This document shows positions 57,211-64,000 of a stretch of DNA of 64,000 bases, piece after piece. Each line of letters starts with the position of its first letter. Position 1 is the first letter of the stretch. This stretch comes from Belnapia mucosa. GTDB lineage: Bacteria; Pseudomonadota; Alphaproteobacteria; Acetobacterales; Acetobacteraceae. The position numbers were made by a program, and so were the translations under genes. Where the stretch lies: NCBI RefSeq assembly GCF_016775475.1, contig NZ_JAEUXJ010000011.1:114189-178188 (forward strand), in the 5' to 3' direction. The notes beneath the pieces were generated by a model. That model was not told the DNA's origin, ran no database searches, and saw only the letters and a list, made by a program, of their open reading frames with translations.

Positions 57211-58172
57211 CAGTCGGGCCGGATGCCGTTCTCGCGCACCACCTGGCCCCAGGTGGCGATCGCCCGGTCCAGGAAGGCGGCGAACTCGGCCGGGCCCTTG
57301 GGATCGACATCGACGCCGAGCGTCCCGGTCAGGCGGTCCCGCACCGCCGGCACCGCCAGCGCCTCGCGCAGTGCCGCCTCGAAGCGGGCGCGGATCGGCG
57401 CCGGGGTGGCGGCCGGGCCGAGCACGCCCCAGAAGGCCTCCGCCGTCACCGGCACGCCGAGCTCCGTCAGGGTCGGCGCCTCCGGCGCAACCGAGGAGCG
57501 CTTGGTCCCGGTGCTGGCCAGCGGTCGGATGCTCTTCGCTTCCAGCTGCGGCACGAAGATCGTCCCGGTCGCCGTCGGCAGGTCCACCTCACCCGAGGAA
57601 GCGGCGACGCCGAGTGGCCCGCCGCCGCGATAGGGGACATGCACCAGGCTGATCCCCGCCGCCTTCTCCATCAGCTTCATCGTCAGATGCGCGAGCGAGC
57701 CATTGCCGATGGTGCCGTAGCTGATCGTATCCGGCTTCGCCTTGGCGGCGGCGACCACCGCGGCGAAATCCCGCCAGGGCCGGGTGTGGAAGGCGGTGAT
57801 CACCATGGGCGAGGTGCCGATCAGCAGCACCGGCGCCAGATCCTTCTGAGTGTCGAAGCCCATGTTGGGGATCAGCGCCGGGTTCACCGCATGGGTATCG
57901 AAGACCAGCACCCAGCTATTGCCGTCGGGGGCCGAGCGCGCGACGTCCCGCGTCCCGATTGAGCCCGAGGCGCCGCCCCGGTTCTCCACCACCACCGGCA
58001 CGCCGAGCGCCGCCGAGAGATGCGGCTGCAGCAGGCGGGAAATGGCATCGACGCTGCCGCCGGGCGGGAAGGGGGCCACCAGCCGGATCGGCCCGCTCGG
58101 CCAACTGGGCTGGGCGATGGCTGGCGCCGCCAGGGCAAGGCCGGCGGCGAGCGTCGTGCGGCGCGTGAGCAT
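57210..58172 (-). CDS. Bug-family binding protein, tandem copy 1
   Basis: 320-residue periplasmic binding protein, first of the pair. Signal MLTRRTTLAAGLALAAPAIA; signatures SWPSGPIRLVAPFPPGGSVD, VVVENRGGASGSIGTRDVAR, VHVPYRGGGPLGVAASSGEV. The pair overlaps by one base, so translation is coupled and both proteins are made together. Ligands in this family are typically small carboxylates; two coexpressed versions would widen the range captured for a distant TctAB permease. Confidence 0.92.
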   Translation of the reverse strand: MLTRRTTLAAGLALAAPAIAQPSWPSGPIRLVAPFPPGGSVDAISRLLQPHLSAALGVPVVVENRGGASGSIGTRDVARSAPDGNSWVLVFDTHAVNPALIPNMGFDTQKDLAPVLLIGTSPMVITAFHTRPWRDFAAVVAAAKAKPDTISYGTIGNGSLAHLTMKLMEKAAGISLVHVPYRGGGPLGVAASSGEVDLPTATGTIFVPQLEAKSIRPLASTGTKRSSVAPEAPTLTELGVPVTAEAFWGVLGPAATPAPIRARFEAALREALAVPAVRDRLTGTLGVDVDPKGPAEFAAFLDRAIATWGQVVRENGIRPD

Positions 58173-58306
58173 GATATGACGAAGCCTCCCGTTGTTGCGC
58201 CTTTCGTGGCGAAAACCGCGCGCCCGTCAAGCGCGGCGCATGGACGGCTGCGACCGCCCGGCCTAAATTTCCGAGAGCCAAGCAAGAGCCATCGGGGGGA
58301 TTACTG

Positions 58307-59575
58307 ATGCTGCGCCGCCATTTATGGACGCTCGTCCTGTTGCCGCTCGTCGCCTGCGCCGGTCAGGGCGAGGCACCGGTCACCGCTGCGCCCTCGCGCC
58401 AGTCCGTGCTCGATGGCGCGCTGCGCCAGCAGGTGGAGGGCGGCAAGGTCGCGGCGATCTCCGCCATGATCATCCGGGCGGATGGCGAGGTACTGTATCA
58501 GGGTGCCTATGGCCCGCGCGTGCCAGGCGCGACGGAGCCGGTCGGGCCGGACAGCCTGTTCCGCCTCGCCTCCATGACCAAACCCGTCACCAGCGTCGCG
58601 GTGATGACGCTGGTCGAGGATGGCAAGCTGCGGCTGGACGACCCGCTGGCGAAATACCTGCCCGAATTCCGCAGCCTCCGCGTGCGCGAGGCGAATGGCC
58701 GGCTGGTGCCGGCGCGGCAGCCGACCATCCGCGACCTGCTGCGGCACATGGCCGGCTTCTCCTACAATTTCCTCAATGTCCCCGGCATCGTTGAGGCCTA
58801 TGGGCGGGAGGGCGTGGATGACGGCCTTGCCGCGCCGGGCCGCACGACGCGCGACAATATGCGCCGCCTCGCCCGCGCGCCCCTGCAGGCGCAGCCCGGC
58901 ACGCTCTGGGCCTATTCGCTGGCGACGGATGTGCTCGGCGCGGTGGTGGAGCGGGTCACCGGACGGCCGCTCGACGCCTATATCCAGCAGCGCATTGCCG
59001 GGCCGCTGCGCCTGACCAGCTTCGCCTTCCATGTGCCGGAAGCCCAGCGCGGGCGGATGGTGACGGCGGTGCAGCCGGCCGATGGCGGGCTGCGGCCGAT
59101 CCGCTCCGGCGAGCGCATCCCCTATACGCTGTCGCGCGGCACCTGGGTCGCCGATCCGGAACGCGCCTTCAGCCGCATCGCCTATCCCTCGGGCGGCGCC
59201 GGTGCCACCGCCACCATCGGCGACTATGCCCGCTTCACGCGCATGCTGCTGAATGGCGGCGAGCTGGATGGCGTGCGGATCCTGAAGCCGGAGACGGTGG
59301 CGGAGATGACGCGTGGCCAGACCGGCGGCCTGCCCGTCAGCCTGCGCGGCTCCGGCTACGACTTCGGCTATGGCTTCAGCGTGGTGAGCGACCCGGCCAC
59401 GGCGAAGACCCGCCAGCCTGCCGGCACCTATGGCTGGGGCGGCATCTATGGCACCGGCTTCTTCGTCGACCCGGTGAACCGGCTGGCCACCATCGTCATG
59501 ACCCAGACCGCGACCAATGGCGGCGCCGCGGCGAATGAGGTGCGGGAGGCCTTCTACGGCACCATAAATCAGTAG
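58307..59575 (+). CDS. Serine hydrolase (beta-lactamase class C fold), lipoprotein
   Basis: 422-residue protein. A lipoprotein signal ends VLLPLVACAGQG (lipobox LVAC). Catalytic SxxK is RLASMTKPVTSVAVMTLVED near residue 90; the second motif, Tyr, is in LWAYSLATDVLGAVVERVTG; a C-terminal WGGIYGTGFFVDP replaces the KTG/HTG box. These enzymes are usually esterases or peptidases, not beta-lactamases. GGGGGGA precedes the ATG. A second family member lies 3 kb downstream. Confidence 0.9.
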   Translation: MLRRHLWTLVLLPLVACAGQGEAPVTAAPSRQSVLDGALRQQVEGGKVAAISAMIIRADGEVLYQGAYGPRVPGATEPVGPDSLFRLASMTKPVTSVAVMTLVEDGKLRLDDPLAKYLPEFRSLRVREANGRLVPARQPTIRDLLRHMAGFSYNFLNVPGIVEAYGREGVDDGLAAPGRTTRDNMRRLARAPLQAQPGTLWAYSLATDVLGAVVERVTGRPLDAYIQQRIAGPLRLTSFAFHVPEAQRGRMVTAVQPADGGLRPIRSGERIPYTLSRGTWVADPERAFSRIAYPSGGAGATATIGDYARFTRMLLNGGELDGVRILKPETVAEMTRGQTGGLPVSLRGSGYDFGYGFSVVSDPATAKTRQPAGTYGWGGIYGTGFFVDPVNRLATIVMTQTATNGGAAANEVREAFYGTINQ

Positions 59576-59582
59576 GAAGGAA

Positions 59583-59606
59583 GGGGCGGCCTAGACCGGC
59601 CGCCCC
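59583..59606. terminator. Bidirectional terminator between serine hydrolase and telA
   Basis: 9-bp stem GGGGCGGCC/GGCCGCCCC with a 6-base TAGACC loop, in the convergent gap. It embeds the telA stop codon. All-GC stem; no long U tract. Confidence 0.6.
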
Positions 59607-60691
59607 GGGGGCCGCCCCGTTGTCCCGCCCGAGGCCCGCGCCGCGGTCAGCACGCGGCGGATCTCGCCCTCGGCCTTCTCCAGCTCCTTCGTCGCGCTGG
59701 CGCGCTGCGACTGGGCCTCGTTGGCGATGCGCAGGCTGTCCTCGATGGTCGCCACGAGCGAGGCATTGGCCCGCTTCACCGCCTCGATATCGAAGACGCC
59801 GCGCTCGATCTGCTGCCGGGCCTCCAGGTTGCCCTGGCGCAGCCGCTCGGCATTGCCGGTCAACAGCTCGTTCGTCAGGTCGGTCGCCTCCTTCAGCGTC
59901 CGCCCGGCCTCGCGCATGTTCTGGATGGCCAGCGCCTGGGCCAGCTGCTGGCGCCAGAGCGGCACAGTATTGGCGATGACACTCTGGATCTTGGAGGCAA
60001 GCGCCTTGTCGTTCTCCTGGATCAGCCGGATCGAGGGCAGGGCCTGCATCGCCACCTGGCGCGTCAGGCGCAGGTCGTGGACGCGCCGCTCCAGCTCGTC
60101 GCGGGCGGTGCGCAGGTCGCGCAGCTTCTGCGCCGCGGTGGAATCGCCGCCCTCCACCTCCTTCGCCATGGCGGGGATGGCCTCCCGCTCGACACGGCCC
60201 AGCACATGCTCGCCGGCGGCGATATGATCGCCGAGGGCATGGAACCACTCCAGCGTCGCGGCATAGAGCCGCTCCAGCTTCTCCACATCCTCGAGCAGCC
60301 GGGTGCGATGGGTATCGAGCTTGTCGCCCACCGCCTCGACCTGGCCCTTGATGCTCTCGTAGCGCTGCAGCACCCGCGCCGTCTCGGCCTTGGCCTTGCC
60401 GAAAAGGCGTCCCAGCAGGCCCGGCTGTTCGCCGAGGCCGCGCATGTCGAAGCCGCGCAGCGTGCCGATCAGGGTCGAGAGGGTGACGCCTGCCTCGCCG
60501 GCCTCCCGGTTGCGGGCGCCTTCCAGCATCGCATCGGCGGCGACGGTGGCGCGGTTCTGCGCCTCCTGCCCGAAGCGGAGGATGCTGGCCGGGTCGCCGA
60601 TATCCAAATTCGCCGCGAGCCGCGTCACTTCCGCCTCGCGCGGCGGCAGGATCGGTTCCAGCTCCGTGGTCTTCTCGGTGGTATCGCTCAT
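59591..60691 (-). CDS. telA: Toxic anion resistance (TelA) family protein
   Basis: 366-residue mostly helical cytosolic protein of the TelA family, linked to tellurite and other stress resistance. Landmarks: LSTLIGTLRGFDMRGLGEQP, RLFGKAKAETARVLQRYESI, VEKLERLYAATLEWFHALGD, ANTVPLWRQQLAQALAIQNM. Long coiled-coil-prone stretches. Overlaps xpaC by 4 bases (ATGA). TelA-XpaC pairs are common; their mechanism is unknown. Confidence 0.9.
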   Translation of the reverse strand: MSDTTEKTTELEPILPPREAEVTRLAANLDIGDPASILRFGQEAQNRATVAADAMLEGARNREAGEAGVTLSTLIGTLRGFDMRGLGEQPGLLGRLFGKAKAETARVLQRYESIKGQVEAVGDKLDTHRTRLLEDVEKLERLYAATLEWFHALGDHIAAGEHVLGRVEREAIPAMAKEVEGGDSTAAQKLRDLRTARDELERRVHDLRLTRQVAMQALPSIRLIQENDKALASKIQSVIANTVPLWRQQLAQALAIQNMREAGRTLKEATDLTNELLTGNAERLRQGNLEARQQIERGVFDIEAVKRANASLVATIEDSLRIANEAQSQRASATKELEKAEGEIRRVLTAARASGGTTGRPPGRPV

Positions 60692-61446
60692 CGGAAGCCC
60701 TCCTCGCGCAGTCGGTCGGACAGCACCTTCACCTGGATCTCCAGCGCCGCGCTCTCTTCACGCGTCAGCCGCTCGCGCAGTTCCCCGGCGGTGCGGGTCA
60801 GCTCGTCGAGCAGCGAGGGCAGGCCGGGGGGTGGCGCCGCACCGGCCTCAAGCCGGGCAGCGATCCGCTCCAGCCCGTCCAGATGCACCGCGAGGAAGCG
60901 GCGCGCCTGGGGCAGCCGGTCGGGATGCGCCGTGAGATCGTCCAGCACGCCCTCCATCGCCTCGGCCACGCCCTGCAATTTCGGGTCGGCGCGGCGCGTC
61001 GCCAGTGCCTCGATCCGCGCCAGCCGGGCCCGGCTCTGCTCGATCGGGCCGGGCGGGGCCGGGGGCGCCGCCGGGAGCTCGGGCGGCGGCGGGGGAGGGG
61101 TCTCGGGCAGGGCCTGATACATCATCCGCGTGCCGAACAGCGCGCCGGCCGCCATCAGCAGGGACATCGGGGTGCCGAGATGCCCGGCCATATTGGCCGC
61201 CAGCCCGGTGCCGACCGCCATAAGCCAGGCGGCCTTACGGGAATCGCCCTGCCGCCCGCGGCGCAGGGCGCGGGCCGCGAGCAGGCTCAGGCCGAAGCCG
61301 AGCGCTGCGCCGGTGACCGAACGCTCCTGCCCGTCAATGGCGAAGACCAGCGCCGCCGGCAGCAGCGGCGAGGCGAAGATCGGCAACGCCAGCCCGCGCC
61401 AGCGGGTGCGCACGCCGATCCAGGCACCGAGAGCCCGGTCGAGCAT
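60688..61446 (-). CDS. XpaC-like protein (5-bromo-4-chloroindolyl phosphate hydrolysis family)
   Basis: 252-residue protein with an N-terminal membrane region of about four segments (LALPIFASPLLPAALVFAID; AALGFGLSLLAARAL; AAWLMAVGTGLAANMAGHLG), a proline-rich linker (PETPPPPPPELPAAPPAPPG), then a soluble helical XpaC-type domain ending VKVLSDRLREEGFR. Coupled to telA downstream and to a 48-residue membrane ORF upstream by stop/start overlaps, forming a three-gene operon. Confidence 0.82.
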   Translation of the reverse strand: MLDRALGAWIGVRTRWRGLALPIFASPLLPAALVFAIDGQERSVTGAALGFGLSLLAARALRRGRQGDSRKAAWLMAVGTGLAANMAGHLGTPMSLLMAAGALFGTRMMYQALPETPPPPPPELPAAPPAPPGPIEQSRARLARIEALATRRADPKLQGVAEAMEGVLDDLTAHPDRLPQARRFLAVHLDGLERIAARLEAGAAPPPGLPSLLDELTRTAGELRERLTREESAALEIQVKVLSDRLREEGFR

Positions 61447-61592
61447 CAATCGAACAGCCCGATGATGCTGCTGAACAGGGCGATGATGCCGGTCAGCCAA
61501 GTGGTGGCGGTCAGCAACACGCCGCCCCAGGCCCAGACCAGCGGGGTGGTGAGCGGGGGAGAGGCGGCGGGGGTTACGTTGCGTTCTGGCAT
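61446..61592 (-). CDS. Small membrane protein (48 aa), first gene of the xpaC-telA operon
   Basis: Short frame from ATG 61592 encoding 48 residues: a polar, proline-rich N-terminus (MPERNVTPAASPPLTTP) and one or two hydrophobic stretches (LVWAWGGVLLTATTWLTGII, ALFSSIIGLFD). Its TGA overlaps the xpaC ATG (TGATG), which strongly suggests a real coupled gene. No good Shine-Dalgarno is seen. Function unknown; probably a membrane partner of XpaC. Confidence 0.6.
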   Translation of the reverse strand: MPERNVTPAASPPLTTPLVWAWGGVLLTATTWLTGIIALFSSIIGLFD

Positions 61593-61671
61593 GGCAGGTC
61601 GTTACATCGCCCCCGGGCCGGTCCGGATCAAGCGGCCCCATGCAACGGAACGTGACGGAGGGACGAATTCC

Positions 61672-62601
61672 ATGGACCAGGTGGCAGTGGTGGGGGCAGG
61701 CCTGATCGGCCGCGCCTGGGCCATGGTCTTCGCCCGGGCCGGTGTGCCGGTCCGTCTCTGGGACAAGATGCCGGGCGTGGCCGAGGGGGCGCTCGCCCTC
61801 ATCGCCGAACGCCTGGCCGACCTCCGGGCCGCAGGGTTGGTGACCGAGGCGCCGGAGGCCATCGCGGCCCGGATCACCGCCGCCCCGACAATCGCCGATT
61901 GCGTCGCCGGCGCCACCCATGTGCAGGAGAACGGGCCGGAGCGCCTTGCGCCCAAGCAGGAGCTCTTCGCCGAGCTGGACCGGCTCTGCGGCCCGGAGGT
62001 GGTGCTCGCCTCCTCGACCAGCGGCATCCCGGCCAGCGAGTTCACCGGGAACCTCGCCGGCCGCGGCCGCTGCCTGGTCGCCCATCCGGTGAACCCGCCC
62101 TATCTGGTCCCGCTGGTGGAGCTGGTCGGCGCCCCCTGGACCGACCCCGACGTCGTGGCCCGGACGCGGGCGCTGATGGCCCGCGTCGGCCAGGTCCCGG
62201 TGGTGGCGCTGAAGGAGACGCGCGGCTTCGTCCTCAATCGCTTGCAGGCGGCCCTGGTCGCCGAGGCCTTCCGCATGGTCCGCGACGGCGTCATGTCGGT
62301 CGAAGATGTCGATGCCTGCGTCAAGGACGGGCTCGGCCTGCGCTGGTCCTTCATGGGCCCCTTCGAGACCATTGATCTCAACGCCCCGGGCGGCGTCGCC
62401 GATTATGCCGAGCGTTTCGGCCCGCTGATGGGCGGCATCACCGAGGAGCAGACGCCCTTCGATTACGATGCCGCGACAGTCGGCCGCGTGGCGGAGGAGC
62501 GCCGCGCCGCCCTGCCGCTCGGCTCCATCGAGGAGCGCAGCGGCTGGCGCGACCGCCGGCTGATGGCGCTGATCGCGCATAAGCGCGGCCAGGCAGGTTA
62601 G
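61672..62601 (+). CDS. 3-hydroxyacyl-CoA dehydrogenase-family protein (L-gulonate 3-dehydrogenase-like)
   Basis: 309-residue single-module NAD-dependent dehydrogenase. NAD loop VAVVGAGLIGRAWAMVFARA; catalytic His in RCLVAHPVNPPYLVPLVELV followed by ETRGFVLNRLQAALVAEAFR. The HPVNPPYLVPLVE motif is typical of the lambda-crystallin/L-gulonate and L-carnitine dehydrogenase branch rather than fatty-acid enzymes. Ribosome site GGAGGG. Five bases before the next gene, so co-transcribed with a serine hydrolase. Confidence 0.87.
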   Translation: MDQVAVVGAGLIGRAWAMVFARAGVPVRLWDKMPGVAEGALALIAERLADLRAAGLVTEAPEAIAARITAAPTIADCVAGATHVQENGPERLAPKQELFAELDRLCGPEVVLASSTSGIPASEFTGNLAGRGRCLVAHPVNPPYLVPLVELVGAPWTDPDVVARTRALMARVGQVPVVALKETRGFVLNRLQAALVAEAFRMVRDGVMSVEDVDACVKDGLGLRWSFMGPFETIDLNAPGGVADYAERFGPLMGGITEEQTPFDYDAATVGRVAEERRAALPLGSIEERSGWRDRRLMALIAHKRGQAG

Positions 62602-62606
62602 CGGCG

Positions 62607-63752
62607 ATGATCGACGAGATCCTGTCGGCCGCCGTCGCCCGTGGCGATGTCGTGGGCGCCGCCGCGACGGTCGGCAATGCGGCCGGCACGCTGTATGAGG
62701 GCGCGGCCGGCTTCCGTGGCGGCGAGGCGCCGATGGCGGCGGATACCGTCGCCTGGATCGCCTCCATGACCAAGGCGATCACCAGCGTCGCCGCCCTGCA
62801 GCAGGTGGAGGCGGGGCGGCTGAGCCTGGACGGGCCGATCGCCGAGGTGCTGCCGGAACTCGCCGCGCCGCAGGTGCTGGAAGGCTTCACCGAGTCCGGC
62901 GAGCCGATCCTGCGCCCGGCGCGGGGCGCGATCACGCTGCGGCAGCTCCTCACCCATACCGCCGGCTTCGGCTACGACACCTGGCAGCCGAAGATCGGCC
63001 GCTATGCCAAGCTGCGCGGCATCCCGCCCATGGGTAGCTGCCGGCGCCTAGCGCTGACGGCGCCCTTGATCGCCGATCCCGGCACCGCCTGGAATTACGG
63101 CATCGGTATCGACTGGGCCGGGCTGGCGGTGGAGGCCGTCACCGGTCGCCGCCTGGGCGAGGCGATCCGCGAGGGCATCACCGGACCGCTCGGCATGGTG
63201 GATACCGGCTTCCGCCTGGGCGAGGCGCAGCGGGCGCGGCTTTCGGCCATGCATGCCCGCGGCGCCGATGGCTCGCTGACACCGATCCGCTTCGAGGTGC
63301 CGCAGGAGCCGGAATTCGAGATGGGCGGCGGCGGGCTGTACGGCACCGCGCGGGACTATCTCTGCTTCTGCCGCATGGTGCTGAATGGCGGGACGCTGGA
63401 CGGCGCCCGGATCCTCTCGCCGGAGACGGCGGCGGCGCTCGGGCAGAACCAGATGGGGACGCTGCTGGTGCAGCGGATGGAAAGCTGCATCCCCGGCGCC
63501 TCGCACCATGCGGAATTCTTCCCCGGCCAGCCGAAGCGCTGGAGCCTCGCCTTCATGCTGAACGAGGCGGCGCATCCCGAGGGCGGCCGCGCCGCCGGCA
63601 GCATGGCCTGGGCCGGGCTCGGCAATACCTATTACTGGATCGACCCGCTTCACGACCGGGCCGGCGTGCTGGTGACCCAGAGCCTGCCTTTCGCCGATCC
63701 GCGCGTGCTGGCGCTGCTCGCGGATTTCGAGCGGGCGGTTTATGCCGCATAG
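62607..63752 (+). CDS. Serine hydrolase (beta-lactamase class C fold), cytosolic
   Basis: 381-residue hydrolase. SxxK in WIASMTKAITSVAALQQVEA near residue 53; Tyr-x-Asn-like motif in GTAWNYGIGIDWAGLAVEAV; C-terminal AGSMAWAGLGNTYYWIDPLH (WAG box). No signal peptide, unlike the related protein at 58.3-59.6 kb. Probable esterase. Second gene of a two-gene operon with the dehydrogenase, which hints at hydrolysis of an ester or lactone that feeds or follows it. Confidence 0.9.
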   Translation: MIDEILSAAVARGDVVGAAATVGNAAGTLYEGAAGFRGGEAPMAADTVAWIASMTKAITSVAALQQVEAGRLSLDGPIAEVLPELAAPQVLEGFTESGEPILRPARGAITLRQLLTHTAGFGYDTWQPKIGRYAKLRGIPPMGSCRRLALTAPLIADPGTAWNYGIGIDWAGLAVEAVTGRRLGEAIREGITGPLGMVDTGFRLGEAQRARLSAMHARGADGSLTPIRFEVPQEPEFEMGGGGLYGTARDYLCFCRMVLNGGTLDGARILSPETAAALGQNQMGTLLVQRMESCIPGASHHAEFFPGQPKRWSLAFMLNEAAHPEGGRAAGSMAWAGLGNTYYWIDPLHDRAGVLVTQSLPFADPRVLALLADFERAVYAA

Positions 63753-63819
63753 GGCCCTGCGCAGGCCGCGGCCGGCAGGTTAGGATCAGTGGGGTCACAA
63801 CCCGGAACCCGGACCCCGC

Positions 63820-64000
63820 ATGCTCATCCGGCAAGGCGATGCCAGGCCGCTGGCCGCCGACCGCAACCTTGCTTGCATCCTCGCTTTGGCGGCGGGGGCG
63901 CTGAACACGGTCGGCTTCGTAATTACCCACCCCCGGACTTTTGCGGCTGAGTGGTCAGGCCGTGACGGTCGTCAGGATGGTACCGAATACGCTGGCGTTC
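63820..64000 (+). pseudogene. DUF1275/YoaK-like gene start, apparently interrupted (partial at right edge)
   Basis: From the ATG at 63820 the frame gives MLIRQGDARPLAADRNLACI then LALAAGALNTVGFV, the normal start of a YoaK/DUF1275 membrane protein, whose next residues should be hydrophobic with an FxxxMTGN motif. After 63921 the frame continues without a stop as ITHPRTFAAEWSGRDGRQDG, which is polar and unlike the family, and the base composition drops in GC. This suggests an insertion (possibly an IS end) or a frameshift, but only 80 bases are visible. Confidence 0.45.

Noticed and set aside
58307..59575. Beta-lactamase resistance gene
   Set aside because: The fold is shared, but the KTG box is missing and the context is metabolic; more likely an esterase or peptidase.

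Overview
The window is GC-rich (visibly around 70%), tightly packed bacterial chromosome, most likely from an alphaproteobacterium of the Acetobacteraceae (Roseomonas-like). Reasons: the recG-sdhE-mfd neighbourhood, an SOS box of the alphaproteobacterial GTTC-N7-GTTC type in front of uvrA, a UvrA whose first zinc module lacks one cysteine, many orphan Bug-type binding proteins, and several LIV-type ABC transporters. No phage, plasmid or CRISPR signature was seen; only the last ~80 bases look as if a foreign element may begin.

Layout. 1-6 kb: DNA repair and housekeeping, with recG (cut by the left edge), sdhE and mfd. 5.8-10.3 kb: a TetR regulator divergent from a five-gene catabolic operon of unknown substrate (flavin monooxygenase, VOC protein, split TPP decarboxylase, DHDPS-family lyase). 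10.3-21 kb: divergent SOS genes uvrA/ssb, a lone N,N-dimethylformamidase-like protein, gyrA-coaD, two tandem cyclophilins and tRNA-Lys(UUU). 20.9-24.8 kb: a BenE-type transporter, an orphan Bug protein, a glycine-zipper lipoprotein and a split chromate transporter. 24.8-29.3 kb: a beta-oxidation operon resembling pimF-pimC-pimD.

29.5-41.7 kb is the most interesting region. A LIV-type ABC transporter with a fused LivH-LivM permease converges on an operon for a molybdenum hydroxylase (FAD subunit plus fused 2Fe-2S/Moco subunit), a 6-hydroxynicotinate reductase homologue and a UPF0280 protein. A MarR regulator and an enamidase-like amidohydrolase lie beside it. Together these suggest the reductive nicotinate route (nicotinate -> 6-hydroxynicotinate -> 1,4,5,6-tetrahydro-6-oxonicotinate -> 2-formylglutarate), with two matching 18-bp MarR operator candidates in front of the two arms.

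41.7-52.9 kb: an HpnL-like membrane protein, a radical SAM enzyme and an AA_synth-family protein lead into a second LIV-type system that carries four tandem paralogous binding proteins between its ATPase and permease genes. 53-64 kb: small metabolic genes (DUF3297, cysteine-dioxygenase-like, cupin, nitroreductase, zinc alcohol dehydrogenase), two tandem Bug proteins, two class-C-beta-lactamase-fold hydrolases, a telA-xpaC operon led by a 48-residue membrane protein, a 3-hydroxyacyl-CoA-dehydrogenase-like enzyme, and the start of a DUF1275/YoaK gene that seems interrupted near 63921. No intergenic gap exceeds 300 bases; the largest (about 195 bases each, before gyrA and before the 29.5-kb transporter) hold promoter or operator candidates.
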